Below, in pieces: positions 43,705-53,289 of a stretch of 64,000 nucleotides of DNA. The stretch comes from Bacteroidetes bacterium UBA6221. Lineage in GTDB: Bacteria; Bacteroidota; Bacteroidia; Chitinophagales; Chitinophagaceae. Positions within the stretch are counted from its first letter, which is position 1, and the number at the start of each line of letters is the position of its first letter. Location of the stretch: the NCBI GenBank assembly GCA_002421685.1, contig DISB01000010.1:63324-127323 (forward strand), read 5' to 3'. Under the pieces are notes generated by a model. It was not told the DNA's origin. It did no database searches and saw nothing but the letters and a program-made list of their open reading frames with translations. A program made the position numbers and the translations under genes.

Positions 43705-44667
43705 ATGATGTCCAGGAAAAAATTCATAAAAGGTTCGGCTATTATCGGTGCGTCGCTTGCAGCGCCTAATTTCCTGTTTGGCCAGTCGGGTATGTACTCC
43801 GGCAAGGGCCATAGGAAGATACACCGTATACTCAATTCTGACAGGGTAAATGTAGGCACCCTGCCGGTGATGCGTGCCTTTGCGGGCAACCATCTTGATT
43901 ATGTGTCGCCCTTTGTGATGTTCGACGAATTTGGCCCCGTGGATGTAAACCCCGGCAGCAACCCCCTGCGTGTAGATGCGCACCCTCATGCGGGAGTGAT
44001 TCCTACTACCTATTTCTTATCCGGCAGCGGGCACCATAAGGACAGTTTGAATTACGATTTCCAGATAGAGCAGGGGGAGTTCATGATGTTCAGCTCGGGC
44101 AAAGGCGCTATACACATGGAAGAATCGGGGCAGAAGCTGAAGAAAGAAGGGGGCAGCCTGCATGGTTTCCAGATATGGCTGAACATGCCCGCACAAAATA
44201 AATACGATGACCCCACAACAGTTGTACATCGTGGTAAGCAAATGCCCACCATTGTTAAGAAGGACTTTACAGGCAGGGTAGTACTGGGCGAACTGATGGG
44301 TTATAAGTCAGGCATCAAAACATTCACCCCAACATTCTACTATTATATCAAACTGAATAAGCAGTCACGTATAGACATTCCAGTTGACCCCACACACAAC
44401 GCATTCGCCTATTGTGTGAGCGGCAAAGTGGAGATAGAAGACCAGCACGAATTGAAACCCAATCAACTGGTATTGTACAAAAGGGGCGGCGATGTTATCA
44501 ACCTGTACAGCGAAGAAGGCGCTGAAGTATTTGTATTGGGTGGACAGCCGCTCAACGAGCCGGTATATTCTTACGGTCCTTTTGTGATGAACAGCGAAGA
44601 ACAGATCATGCGCTGCTATGCAGACTACCAGGCAGGCCGCATGGGCGACCCCGGGCAGGTGAATTAG
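43705..44667 (+). CDS. Pirin-family protein with N-terminal export signal
   Basis: 320 residues. The pirin bicupin core is plain: VMRAFAGNHLDYVSPFVMFD, then metal ligands H93 and H95 (RVDAHPHAGV) and H137 and E139 (KGAIHMEES). The C-terminal cupin contains FAYCVSGKVEIEDQHELKPN. Bacterial pirins are metal-dependent quercetinase-like or regulatory proteins and are usually cytosolic. Here the N-terminus MMSRKKFIKGSAIIGASLAA carries a twin-arginine-like SRKKFIK block plus a hydrophobic segment, so export is predicted. The same block occurs in the EutB-EutC fusion. Confidence 0.9.
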   Translation: MMSRKKFIKGSAIIGASLAAPNFLFGQSGMYSGKGHRKIHRILNSDRVNVGTLPVMRAFAGNHLDYVSPFVMFDEFGPVDVNPGSNPLRVDAHPHAGVIPTTYFLSGSGHHKDSLNYDFQIEQGEFMMFSSGKGAIHMEESGQKLKKEGGSLHGFQIWLNMPAQNKYDDPTTVVHRGKQMPTIVKKDFTGRVVLGELMGYKSGIKTFTPTFYYYIKLNKQSRIDIPVDPTHNAFAYCVSGKVEIEDQHELKPNQLVLYKRGGDVINLYSEEGAEVFVLGGQPLNEPVYSYGPFVMNSEEQIMRCYADYQAGRMGDPGQVN

Positions 44668-44743
44668 TAATGGGATTGTAATTTGCTGCCCGTATCCAAC
44701 CTTACAGCATTTCCCGGTTGTCTTGGACAGTAATATTGCATTC

Positions 44744-45445
44744 ATGAAGCGCATTACCAGCATACTTGTTTTCTTGTCAGCAATCTTTTCGGCTGAATCT
44801 TACGCACAGGTAAAATGTTACCGTTTCAGCCTGGTGCTGCAGGGTACCGACTGGCGCGATACATCATGTGTGGCCTGCACTTCTGACCCCGACGTGATTG
44901 CTGATGTAAATAACCAATTGAGCAAACAATTTGCAGACAGGAACAAACATATAAATGGTGCTATTGCAGCCGGTAATGCATCAGTTAACAAAAACGCTCA
45001 TTATAATTTCCTGTGGCATTTTAAGGTGAATGAATGGAGGCTGACAGAGATGTCAGTGGAAGTGTGCGATGGCAGGCCATATTCTGATGTAGACCTTGAC
45101 ACTGCGTACTGGTTGAATACGATAGGCTTCTTCTGCCCCTGGTCATCAATTGTGGCGGAAGAGATTGCAGCCGTACACCTGCGGGATATAGAGGGCAATC
45201 ATTTGAACGTTACATTGTACCCTAACCCTGCCGGGGACCATATATCCCTGGTATCGGCAACTAAGTTGGACGGTCTCCTGGAAATATATGATTTAACGGG
45301 GAATAGGATACACAGCATACCGATACATCTCCCTGTCGGCGCCACTTTTACATCAGATATTAGCCACCTTCCCGGCGGATTATATATTGTTCGTATGGAA
45401 GATGGCCCGAACACGATACAGCAAAAGCTTAGTATAATACGGTAA
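44744..45445 (+). CDS. Secreted protein with T9SS type A sorting domain, unknown function
   Basis: 233 residues from the ATG at 44744 (MKRITSILVFLSAIFSAESYAQ, signal peptide); an upstream TTG adds seven residues with no signal character. The middle part has several cysteines (VKCYRFSLVLQG, SCVACTSDPD, FFCPWS) and no recognised domain. The last 75 residues are a type IX sorting domain: LYPNPAGDHISLVS, LEIYDLTGNRI, LPGGLYIVRMEDG and QQKLSIIR. Its 3' end overlaps the convergent amidohydrolase gene by 17 bases. Confidence 0.8.
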   Translation: MKRITSILVFLSAIFSAESYAQVKCYRFSLVLQGTDWRDTSCVACTSDPDVIADVNNQLSKQFADRNKHINGAIAAGNASVNKNAHYNFLWHFKVNEWRLTEMSVEVCDGRPYSDVDLDTAYWLNTIGFFCPWSSIVAEEIAAVHLRDIEGNHLNVTLYPNPAGDHISLVSATKLDGLLEIYDLTGNRIHSIPIHLPVGATFTSDISHLPGGLYIVRMEDGPNTIQQKLSIIR

Positions 45446-46589
45446 TCGCCTTATCGGAACTCAAATCGCTTATTAATAGCAATCCCGGCTCTTTGCCAAT
45501 TTCTATACTTCCAACAATATTATCCATTTGCAAAGCCAGGGCGCCATTGAAAGTACCCCAGCGCAACAGGTCTTCCCATTCGACGGCGGTATAATGCCGC
45601 TTAATGGTCTGTAGTTCCGCCAGTACGGACAATTGATGATTGGATGAAAGGCTGTCTGTACCTATACATATTGTATTGCACTCCTGCATGAGCATGGTAA
45701 TATCAGGCAGAGTACTTTCAATATACATATTGGCATTGGGACAAAGGCACCAGTATATGTTCTTCAATAAGGTTTGAGCAACTTCTATGTCGGCACGTGT
45801 AGTATAGGTATTATGCACAAACATCATCGGATGTCCGGGCGAGAGCCATTGCAGGTATGTTTGCAAAGAAGATTTGCCTGAAGGCAAAAAGAAAGTATCA
45901 TCTATGCCTACAGTTTGCAGCAAATCGCCCACAGGCCCTTTCTTCACCAGGTAGTACTCATCTTCCGCACGGCTCTCCTGGTTGTGGATGGACAACAAGG
46001 CATGTTCATCGAATTTATCGATAAGGTTGAATAGTGGTTGAGATACGGAATAAGGTGCATGGGGTATAATGGATTGGCGCAACTGCCTGGCGGCTAATAT
46101 CTGCTCTGCAAAAGAATTATAAACGGAAGCAGCATATTCAAACTGTTGCTGCGGATGCTCAGTAAACCCGATAGCTTCTACAAAACTGTGAAAATGTATT
46201 TTGTCCTGTGCCCGCAGGTCCAGTGTATCTGCCGTATTAGCTATATCACCCACGGCCACAATGCCGTTGTCTGACATATCTCTGAAAGCACGGTGGCGCG
46301 CGGTTGCCTTTTGCTCTTCAGTATAATTATTGCGTGTGAGTGCAACTTGTTTTAAAAAGGGTACCAGGCCGGTACCTTCCGGCACTTTGCCTTTCATGTG
46401 CGACAGTTCCAGGTGACAATGTGCGTTTACAAATCCGGGGCAAATTATTCCTTCGTACCGATGTACATTGTCTTCCCTGCCTGGGCCATCATATATTCCT
46501 GCTATTATTCCATTGTCAGCTACTTCTATCACGGTACCTTCAGGCAGCCACTGTTTTCCATTGTGTATGCGTGTTGCGGTAACCAGCAT
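45429..46589 (-). CDS. Amidohydrolase-superfamily deaminase/hydrolase
   Basis: 386 residues. The metal-binding HxH is H57 and H59 in CPGFVNAHCHLELSHMKG. Later ligands fit IIPHAPYSVS and LLSIHNQESRAEDEYY for the histidines, and the catalytic aspartate in ICIGTDSLSSNHQLSV. WGTFNGALALQMDNIVGSIE is the C-terminal end of the ATZ/TRZ-type chlorohydrolase/cytosine-deaminase group. Aminodeoxyfutalosine deaminase of the menaquinone pathway belongs to this group and is one candidate role; the sequence alone does not decide. It is separated by 3 bases from the upstream pseudouridine synthase gene on the same strand, so it is probably cotranscribed. Confidence 0.85.
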   Translation of the reverse strand: MLVTATRIHNGKQWLPEGTVIEVADNGIIAGIYDGPGREDNVHRYEGIICPGFVNAHCHLELSHMKGKVPEGTGLVPFLKQVALTRNNYTEEQKATARHRAFRDMSDNGIVAVGDIANTADTLDLRAQDKIHFHSFVEAIGFTEHPQQQFEYAASVYNSFAEQILAARQLRQSIIPHAPYSVSQPLFNLIDKFDEHALLSIHNQESRAEDEYYLVKKGPVGDLLQTVGIDDTFFLPSGKSSLQTYLQWLSPGHPMMFVHNTYTTRADIEVAQTLLKNIYWCLCPNANMYIESTLPDITMLMQECNTICIGTDSLSSNHQLSVLAELQTIKRHYTAVEWEDLLRWGTFNGALALQMDNIVGSIEIGKEPGLLLISDLSSDKAITVLY

Positions 46590-46592
46590 ATT

Positions 46593-47939
46593 TTATTGCT
46601 TGAAGTATTTAAGGTTGATCACTTCCTGTTCGTTCAGGAAACGCCATTTGCCACGGGGTATGTTCTTCTTGGTAAGTCCTGCATACATCACACGGTCCAG
46701 CTTTTCAACTGTGTATCCCAGGTGCTCAAATATACGGCGTACAATGCGGTTGCGCCCGCTGTGTATTTCCAGCCCTATTTCATTCTTCTTATCCAGGTAG
46801 GCGATAGTATCCACCTTTACAGGACCATCATCAAGCGTGAGGCCCTCAATTATTTTATCAAAGTGTGGTTTAGACAGCGCTTTGTCCAGCGTAACCTGGT
46901 ACAGTTTCCTGATGTTATATTTTGGATGAGATAATTTCTGTGCCAAGTCTCCGTCGTTGGTGAGCAACAGCAGGCCGGTAGTGTTCCTGTCCAGCCGGCC
47001 AACAGGGTACACCCTTTCGCCGCCCGCATCAGCCACCAGGTCCATCACCGTGCGCCTTTCTTTGGGGTCATCGGTAGTAGTGATGTAATTTTTCGGTTTG
47101 TTCAGCAATATGTACACCAGGTTTTTCCTGGAAGAAATTATTTTCCCCTCATATTCTACCTTATCGTCCGGCTGCACTTTGTAGCCGGGTTGCAGCATTA
47201 CCTCGCCGTTTACTTTTATCTTACCATCCTTCACCAGTTCGGCGGCTTCGCGCCGGCTGGTGATACCGCAATGAGCAACAAATTTGTTGAGCGGCATGGC
47301 TTCGCCAGGTTCATTTTTCTCCTGTATCTTTTCTTTTTTTACCGGGCGGGTGTGCTCCGCAGCAGTATGTGTATCATGTGCACGCCTCGCACGGTCATTG
47401 TCCCTGGAGTGGCGTTCAGGCTTGGCCTCAGTGTATTTTTCGGGGCGTTCCTGTTTTTTATCCGGCCTGGCGAAAAATTGGTCGGGCCGACCACCTTTTG
47501 AACGTTTAGGGCGGTCGTCTCTTTCAGGTTTTATATAGCGTTTCGGGTTATCCTGGCGTGTATCTGTCCCTGGATTGTAAGACCTTTTTGGCCTGTCATT
47601 ATCCTCGCGTGAGTTTTGCCTTATATCACGTTTTGGTCTGCCGGTATTGGTGTTATAGCCAGTTTTTGCGCCATAACTACGTTTAGGCCTGTCGTTATCC
47701 TTTTGCGCATCATGTCTTGTTCCGTATGTACGTTTAGGTTTGTCATGCTCACCAGAACGTGAATCCAGCTTTGTACCATAGGAGCGGGCCGATTGGTCCT
47801 TTCTGTCATTGTCGGCGGGGTTTCCGGTATCATTATCCTTTTTGCGTATAAAACGCTTTCTCTGGCCGCCTGCCGGTCGCTTTCCGTCTTCCTTTCTATA
47901 CTCTTCTTTCCTTTTGCCCGAAGGACGCTCTGTACTCAT
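46593..47939 (-). CDS. rluB: Pseudouridine synthase (RsuA/RluB family) with long basic disordered N-terminus
   Basis: 448 residues from the ATG at 47939 (MSTERPSGKRKEEYRKEDGK); the longer frame to 47996 lacks support. Residues 1-210 are an Arg/Lys/Asp-rich disordered tract with repeated units such as DNDRPKRSYG and HDKPKRTYG. An S4 RNA-binding domain follows (PLNKFVAHCGITSRREAAEL, GKIKVNGEVM). The catalytic domain has YPVGRLDRNTTGLLLLTNDG with the catalytic aspartate, and SGRNRIVRRIFEHLGYTVEK. It modifies 23S or 16S rRNA; the exact site is uncertain, and rluB is the likely name. Confidence 0.88.
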   Translation of the reverse strand: MSTERPSGKRKEEYRKEDGKRPAGGQRKRFIRKKDNDTGNPADNDRKDQSARSYGTKLDSRSGEHDKPKRTYGTRHDAQKDNDRPKRSYGAKTGYNTNTGRPKRDIRQNSREDNDRPKRSYNPGTDTRQDNPKRYIKPERDDRPKRSKGGRPDQFFARPDKKQERPEKYTEAKPERHSRDNDRARRAHDTHTAAEHTRPVKKEKIQEKNEPGEAMPLNKFVAHCGITSRREAAELVKDGKIKVNGEVMLQPGYKVQPDDKVEYEGKIISSRKNLVYILLNKPKNYITTTDDPKERRTVMDLVADAGGERVYPVGRLDRNTTGLLLLTNDGDLAQKLSHPKYNIRKLYQVTLDKALSKPHFDKIIEGLTLDDGPVKVDTIAYLDKKNEIGLEIHSGRNRIVRRIFEHLGYTVEKLDRVMYAGLTKKNIPRGKWRFLNEQEVINLKYFKQ

Positions 47940-48032
47940 TGTGTAAATTATCAGTTTGTAAAGGTACAATCTTCGCCAAACAGAAACGGGCTGCAAGCAG
48001 CAGCCCGTTCAATACCGGTTAGATATTTGTGA

Positions 48033-48662
48033 TTATTCTTCAGTTTTTTTCTTAGCAGCTTTTTTGGGTGCCGGCTTTTCTTCGCCATCATCGGCTTTCG
48101 CCGCTGCTTTTTTCTTAGCAGCCTTTTTGGGCGCCGGCTTTTCTTCGGTACCCTCGTCGGCTGTATCCTCTTCTTTCTTTTTAGCTGTCTTTTTCCTGGC
48201 CGCAGGTTTTTCTTCGGCAACCGGTTCTTCTACAGGGGCCTCTTCAGCCATTTCTTCTTCCTTCATGCTGTCAAAGTTCAGCAGGTCGTTTTCCTTCAGC
48301 ATCTGGTACCATTTCAGCATTTTTTTCATATCGCTGACGTACACCCTGTCCTGGTCGAAGTCCGGGAAAACCGTTTCAAAATAAGCTTTAACTGAATCGT
48401 CGTTTACCTTTTTGGCATCCGTAGGAGGCGGTGTGGCGCCTTCTGCTTCCTTCATTTTCTGGAATACTTCATGCAGGCGCATATTATCGCCCGTCGTGTA
48501 TACTTCTATACTTTCCAACGGAGTAACATTGTGCAGGCGGGCCGAGATAAACTTCGTCGTTTTGTCCGAAATATTGCGGACAATAGCACCGTCGCTCTTA
48601 GATGTCAATAGCTGGTATAAACCGCCAATTCCTGTAACCGATACAATTTCTTTATAATCCAT
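48033..48662 (-). CDS. DUF5606-like protein with histone H1-like Lys/Ala tail
   Basis: 209 residues. The N-terminal ~140 residues (MDYKEIVSVTGIGGLYQLLT, FISARLHNVTPLESIEVYTT, VFPDFDQDRVYVSDMKKMLK) match the small Bacteroidota-specific family I know as DUF5606. The rest is low complexity: acidic (EEEMAEEAPVEEPVAEEKPA), then repeated KPAPKKAAKKK units, similar to histone H1 tails. Function unknown; nucleic-acid contact is plausible from the tail. It is followed on the same strand by the pseudouridine synthase. A -7 box lies at 48682-48689. Confidence 0.8.
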   Translation of the reverse strand: MDYKEIVSVTGIGGLYQLLTSKSDGAIVRNISDKTTKFISARLHNVTPLESIEVYTTGDNMRLHEVFQKMKEAEGATPPPTDAKKVNDDSVKAYFETVFPDFDQDRVYVSDMKKMLKWYQMLKENDLLNFDSMKEEEMAEEAPVEEPVAEEKPAARKKTAKKKEEDTADEGTEEKPAPKKAAKKKAAAKADDGEEKPAPKKAAKKKTEE

Positions 48663-48681
48663 ACTCTATTTGAAAGGGCAA

Positions 48682-48689
48682 CAAAAATA
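48682..48689 (-). promoter_or_regulatory. -7 box TATTTTTG (reverse strand)
   Basis: Exact TAnnTTTG on the reverse strand, 19 bases upstream of the DUF5606-like start. Confidence 0.5.
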
Positions 48690-48729
48690 ATAGTTTTCGC
48701 CCAATATGCTTCCTGATATGTAAAAATCT

Positions 48730-51700
48730 TTACCTGATGAGCGTAATAGTGCCTTTGTACATCACTTCTTCGCTGTTGTCGCCGCAGATACCTTTCACAT
48801 AATAGTTATATGTGCCCATGTCCTGGGGAGTGCCTTTGTATACGCCGTCCCAGCCCCCGTTTATATCCTTTGTTTCAAACACTCTTTCGCCAAAACGGTT
48901 ATATATGGCAAATACCTTAAGGGTAAATATACCCTTCACCCTGATACGGGCAAGGTCATTCAGGCCGTCTCTGTTGGGGGTAAAGGCATCGGGTATGAAT
49001 ACGATACAGCAGTTGTTATATTCAATAGTTGCCAGTACGGAATCACTGCAATCATTGGCGTCGGTTACCTTTACACGGTACGTGCCGTTAGCCATGGCTT
49101 CTATGCTATAGCCATACTGTTCCGGCGTCGTACTCCAGGTATATTGATACCCCGGTGTACCGCCCGTTACAATGGCTTCTATTCTTCCGGTATTGTCGTA
49201 ACCCTCGCAATCGTTAGGTGTAACCCTGGTCTCAATCTGTATTTTTTCAGGGGATTCTACCTGCACGGTACTGTCCTTTATACAGCCCGCGCTATCGGTA
49301 ACCCGGAATAAATACGACCCGGCTTTGAGGCTGTCGAACACGGGGTTGCTGCCTGGGGTACCCTGCTCCATGCTATACAAAAGCGGTTGAATACCCCCCG
49401 AAACGTGTAAACTTACCTTGCCGTCGCTTCCATCGAAACAGCTCACCGGGTCGGCAATAATCTCGTCATAAACAATATGCGGATAGCCTGTCAACTGCAA
49501 GGTAGTATCATATATACACAGGTTGGCGTCTTTTATCCTTACCACGTTTCCCCCCTCTTTCAAGCCGGTAAAACTGTTGGAAGAAGAATACGGTTCGCCG
49601 TTGACAGAAAATTGATAAGGCTGCACACCACCGTTGCCGTAAACTTTGGCTGCCCCGTCTGAAAACCCTTCGCAGGTGGGATTTGTGATAACAGGATTGA
49701 GCACCAACAACTGCGCAGGCTCTGTGAGCACCACTGTAGTGTCTTTGATGCAACCTTTAGCATCCTTCATTTTCACGATATGTGACCCGGCGCTTACACT
49801 CACGAGGGTGGGAGTAGGCACGTAAGGTTGCTGGTCAAAAGTATATACAAACGGTGGCGAACCACCGGTACCATCAATCATTATCGTTCCGGATGAATCG
49901 CCATGACAACGAAGATGGGTAACCTCCAACCGGAATTTCATTCCCGCTGGCTGTCCCAATACTATGGTTGTATCGAGACGACAGCCGTTGACATCCTGTA
50001 CGCTTACGATATGCGTGCCGGCATTGATACCACCGATATTGTTAAAGGACGTAAACGGTCCATTATCGACAGAATAACCATAAACCGGCGTACCGCCTGT
50101 GGCCGATATAGAGAACATGCCGTTGCTGTATCCATTACATGTTGGCTCAGTGGTCAGCACCGAAGGAACGATGCGGTCTGGCTGTCCAATGGTTAATACG
50201 GTATCCAGCTTGCAGCCAATAGCATCTTTCACATGTATTGTATAGTTATTTGCCTTCAGCGCGCCGAATGATCCGAGACCACTATAAGTACCTGTATTTA
50301 TCGCATAGGTATATGGTGCGGCTCCGCCGGTTCCTATTGTAATAATGATGCCGCTGCTGCTGTCATAACACAGCGCATCCTGTACCGAAATGTTAGCGGA
50401 CACAACCAGGGAATCCGTCATTACAATATTGGTATCTATGATGCAATTGTTAACGTCTCTTACATGAACAACATAGTTGCCTGCAGCCAATGGACTAAAA
50501 ACAGCATTGGTAGAATAACTGCCGGACCCCAGGGCATACCTGTAACCGGGAGCGCCGCCCGTTGCACTCATAGTAATAATCCCGTCATTTAGCGGCGAAC
50601 AGGATGACCTTTTTATAGCGGCTGCCGGCACGATGCGTTGCGGCTGTGCCAAAGTCACAGCAGTATCTCTTACGCAGTTGTTGCTGTCACGGACGTGAAA
50701 AATATAGGTACTGGCGGTCAATCCGTTGAATACCCGGGAAGTAGAGAATGAACTGGTGTTGATTGCATACATGTATGGGCTTATGCCCCCGGCTCCGTGT
50801 ACTGACACTTCGCCGCCGGGTACGCCATAGCATTTCAGGTTAGTTACCAGCACTGAGTCGAATATCAATTCAGTTGGTTCTGTTACCACAGCAGCGGTAT
50901 CGCGGATGCAGTTGTTCGCGTCTTTTACGTGTAAGGTATACGTACCCGCTGCGAGTGGTGAGAAGATTGTTGCGGTATTATAAATGCCACCTCCTATCGC
51001 ATACATATATGGGGGGATGCCGCCATTGCCGTTTATAGTGATACTACCCGTTGAATCCCCAAAACATAATACGTTGGCAACTGATACATTGCTCCCCACC
51101 TTTGTGGGCTGGGTGAGTGTTATTGCAGTATCCAGGTAGCATTTATTCGTGTCCTCGATATGAAAATTATGCGTCACAGCACGCAGGTTACCAAAAGTAT
51201 TCGCGGGTGATAATGACCCCGCCCCCACGCGCTGGTAACGGTAAGGCGCTGTGGCTCCGGCGGCGTTGAGGGTAATAACCCCTGTGCTGTCGCCATTGCA
51301 AAGGATGTTTGTCAATAGTGCTGTAGCCGTTACCTTGACCGAATCGGGCAGAACAACGAGGGTGTCGAGCACGCAGCTATTGCTGTCTTTTACGCTTACT
51401 GAATAGCTGCCTGAATACAGCCCGCTGAAGACATTTGTGGAACTGAAAGGCCCTGCGCCGAAGGCGTATGTGTAAGGCGCCTTGGTGTTTTTGCCTGTTA
51501 TGGTAATCACGCCGCTGTTGTAATAGTTACAAGGTGGCTGGTTGAGTACTACGTCTGCACCTATACGCTGAGGGTTAGGTATTAGTATCAATGTATCTTT
51601 TATGCAATCGTTGCTGTCTTTTATTTTGAAGGTTTGCAAGCCGCCGGCCTGGTTATTAAAGGCGTTGGACGGACCAAACGGACCGGAGCCTGCTGCATAT

Positions 51701-53289
51701 TTATATGGTGCCAACCCTCCCGATGCAGTTACCACTACCTTGCCGTTTGTATCATTATTGCATTTGGGTGGTGTAACAGCCAGGCTGATCCCGACAGGCG
51801 GCGGAGGAGCGATAAAGATTGTAGTGTCTTTAAAGCAGGTATCAGCGTTCGTCACCCTGATGGTATATGTTCCGGGAGAAAGGCTATCTGTCTGCACTCC
51901 GGTTACGTTGTTAAAGTTGTGCAGTTGTGTGCTTCCCTGCAACACCTGCAGCCGCCATGGCGAGGGTGAAACAGAGGGAGTCATGGTAAATACCGCTTTT
52001 TTGGTACATGTGGCCGGTGCGGTTATTGCCAGTGTTACCGAAGGCTTGGGCAGTACGTTTATCGTATAGGCCAATGTTTGTTTTGATGCCAGCGGGCAGC
52101 CCTGGTCGGTATAGGTAATAAAAAATGTATAGGCGCCCGGGGCAATACTACCAACGTTCCAACTGAATGCGCCGGTAGGTGAAATTGTATTGTTATTGGT
52201 TAAGGTGTACGTAGCGCCTGCGGGTAGTCCTGAATAGGCCACATTAATAACATCAGTATCCAGGTCGGTTGCGTTAATATTAAAGGTAACAGTCCCCGCA
52301 GACTGGCAGACGCTGATGGATGTTCCCGCAGTATTGACCGAACCGGTGTTATTATTGGTTATTTTACCACCGGGAGGGTTATTGTTGCAGTTGTTTAATA
52401 CCACGAAAGTCATTTCCCTCATACTGGTGCCTACCAGCACGCCGTTTTTGTACTCATTTACCTGGTTTACTACAAGCGATTGCTGCACCAGGTTAGGGGT
52501 AAAATTCAATTGCCCGGTTTGGGTGTTGAAGCTGAATGAACCGGTAGATACGGCAAGTGGGGCTGTTGCTGAATACCCTGTAAGATAGGTAACAGTTCCG
52601 CCGCTTATCAATCCGGGAACAAGTGCATAGGCCAGGCTGTCGTTGTTGGCGTCTACCGTACCGGGGTTATAACTACCTGCCTTGTTGATGCAAAAAAAGG
52701 GCGTTGGTATGGTAGTATATGTAGGAGAAGAATTTGGGCCATTAAGATTATTCAATGTGGCTTCAAGTTCCATAACGGTACCTGAACTTCCGCTGGCAAT
52801 GTTTGTAATATTGGTGCTCCTGCCGGCAGAAGTTGACGCGCCCATATTTCCAGTAAACCTGAATCGCCAGTTGGTGGAGGTGGTATTGAGCGTAACATTT
52901 GCTTCATAGACAAATTTCTTTACGCCGGGCCAGGGATTTGTGAGTGATGAGCATTTGGTGTTATTTATTTGCGAAGGACACACAGGCGTTACCTCCACAC
53001 CGTTCGTGGGGCTTTGCCCGGTAAGTGTAAGCGTCGTATAAGTGCTTGTTCCGTTAAATACAATCACCTGTGCGGTGGCAGTAGACAATGCAGGAAAAGC
53101 ATTACCTGCACAATCGCCATAAACATTCATCGTAACTTTATAGGTGTTGCCGCTCACATGCGTGTAAAAAAGATCAGCGCCATAAATATGCGTTGCATAT
53201 GTGCGCGGCAATACCATAAACAACAATGCGGTGGTAAAAAAAGCATGGCGTAGAATTGTGGATTTTCCGTATCGTATAAGTTTGCTCAT
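48730..53289 (-). CDS. Giant SprB-repeat surface protein with gliding-motility-type (T9SS type B) C-terminal domain
   Basis: 1519 residues. The signal peptide is about 1-32 (ending RTYA). The N-terminal region (33-500) includes a Cys-containing beta-rich section (NVYGDCAGN, VTPVCPSQINN). About twelve SprB-type repeats of roughly 75-78 residues follow; each has a CxGDSTGxI-like opening, a GGxxPYxYA core and a DxxxCxxDT close, for example NVLCFGDSTGSITINGNGG. The end (about 1427-1519) is the gliding_CTERM/CHU_C domain: FIPDAFTPNRDGLNDL, FAIYNRFGERVFET, GGWDGVYKG, GTYNYYVKG and GTITLIR. It should be exported by T9SS and displayed on the surface as an adhesin or motility-type filament. Confidence 0.93.
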   Translation of the reverse strand: MSKLIRYGKSTILRHAFFTTALLFMVLPRTYATHIYGADLFYTHVSGNTYKVTMNVYGDCAGNAFPALSTATAQVIVFNGTSTYTTLTLTGQSPTNGVEVTPVCPSQINNTKCSSLTNPWPGVKKFVYEANVTLNTTSTNWRFRFTGNMGASTSAGRSTNITNIASGSSGTVMELEATLNNLNGPNSSPTYTTIPTPFFCINKAGSYNPGTVDANNDSLAYALVPGLISGGTVTYLTGYSATAPLAVSTGSFSFNTQTGQLNFTPNLVQQSLVVNQVNEYKNGVLVGTSMREMTFVVLNNCNNNPPGGKITNNNTGSVNTAGTSISVCQSAGTVTFNINATDLDTDVINVAYSGLPAGATYTLTNNNTISPTGAFSWNVGSIAPGAYTFFITYTDQGCPLASKQTLAYTINVLPKPSVTLAITAPATCTKKAVFTMTPSVSPSPWRLQVLQGSTQLHNFNNVTGVQTDSLSPGTYTIRVTNADTCFKDTTIFIAPPPPVGISLAVTPPKCNNDTNGKVVVTASGGLAPYKYAAGSGPFGPSNAFNNQAGGLQTFKIKDSNDCIKDTLILIPNPQRIGADVVLNQPPCNYYNSGVITITGKNTKAPYTYAFGAGPFSSTNVFSGLYSGSYSVSVKDSNSCVLDTLVVLPDSVKVTATALLTNILCNGDSTGVITLNAAGATAPYRYQRVGAGSLSPANTFGNLRAVTHNFHIEDTNKCYLDTAITLTQPTKVGSNVSVANVLCFGDSTGSITINGNGGIPPYMYAIGGGIYNTATIFSPLAAGTYTLHVKDANNCIRDTAAVVTEPTELIFDSVLVTNLKCYGVPGGEVSVHGAGGISPYMYAINTSSFSTSRVFNGLTASTYIFHVRDSNNCVRDTAVTLAQPQRIVPAAAIKRSSCSPLNDGIITMSATGGAPGYRYALGSGSYSTNAVFSPLAAGNYVVHVRDVNNCIIDTNIVMTDSLVVSANISVQDALCYDSSSGIIITIGTGGAAPYTYAINTGTYSGLGSFGALKANNYTIHVKDAIGCKLDTVLTIGQPDRIVPSVLTTEPTCNGYSNGMFSISATGGTPVYGYSVDNGPFTSFNNIGGINAGTHIVSVQDVNGCRLDTTIVLGQPAGMKFRLEVTHLRCHGDSSGTIMIDGTGGSPPFVYTFDQQPYVPTPTLVSVSAGSHIVKMKDAKGCIKDTTVVLTEPAQLLVLNPVITNPTCEGFSDGAAKVYGNGGVQPYQFSVNGEPYSSSNSFTGLKEGGNVVRIKDANLCIYDTTLQLTGYPHIVYDEIIADPVSCFDGSDGKVSLHVSGGIQPLLYSMEQGTPGSNPVFDSLKAGSYLFRVTDSAGCIKDSTVQVESPEKIQIETRVTPNDCEGYDNTGRIEAIVTGGTPGYQYTWSTTPEQYGYSIEAMANGTYRVKVTDANDCSDSVLATIEYNNCCIVFIPDAFTPNRDGLNDLARIRVKGIFTLKVFAIYNRFGERVFETKDINGGWDGVYKGTPQDMGTYNYYVKGICGDNSEEVMYKGTITLIR
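49200..51800 (-). repeat. Tandem SprB-type coding repeats
   Basis: About twelve diverged in-frame repeats with a period near 230 bases within the surface-protein gene. They are similar in protein sequence but well diverged in DNA, so they are old rather than recently amplified. Boundaries are approximate. Confidence 0.7.

Noticed and set aside
51602..52069. 155-codon forward frame and others antisense to the SprB-repeat gene
   Set aside because: Generated by the biased repeat codons of the real reverse-strand gene.
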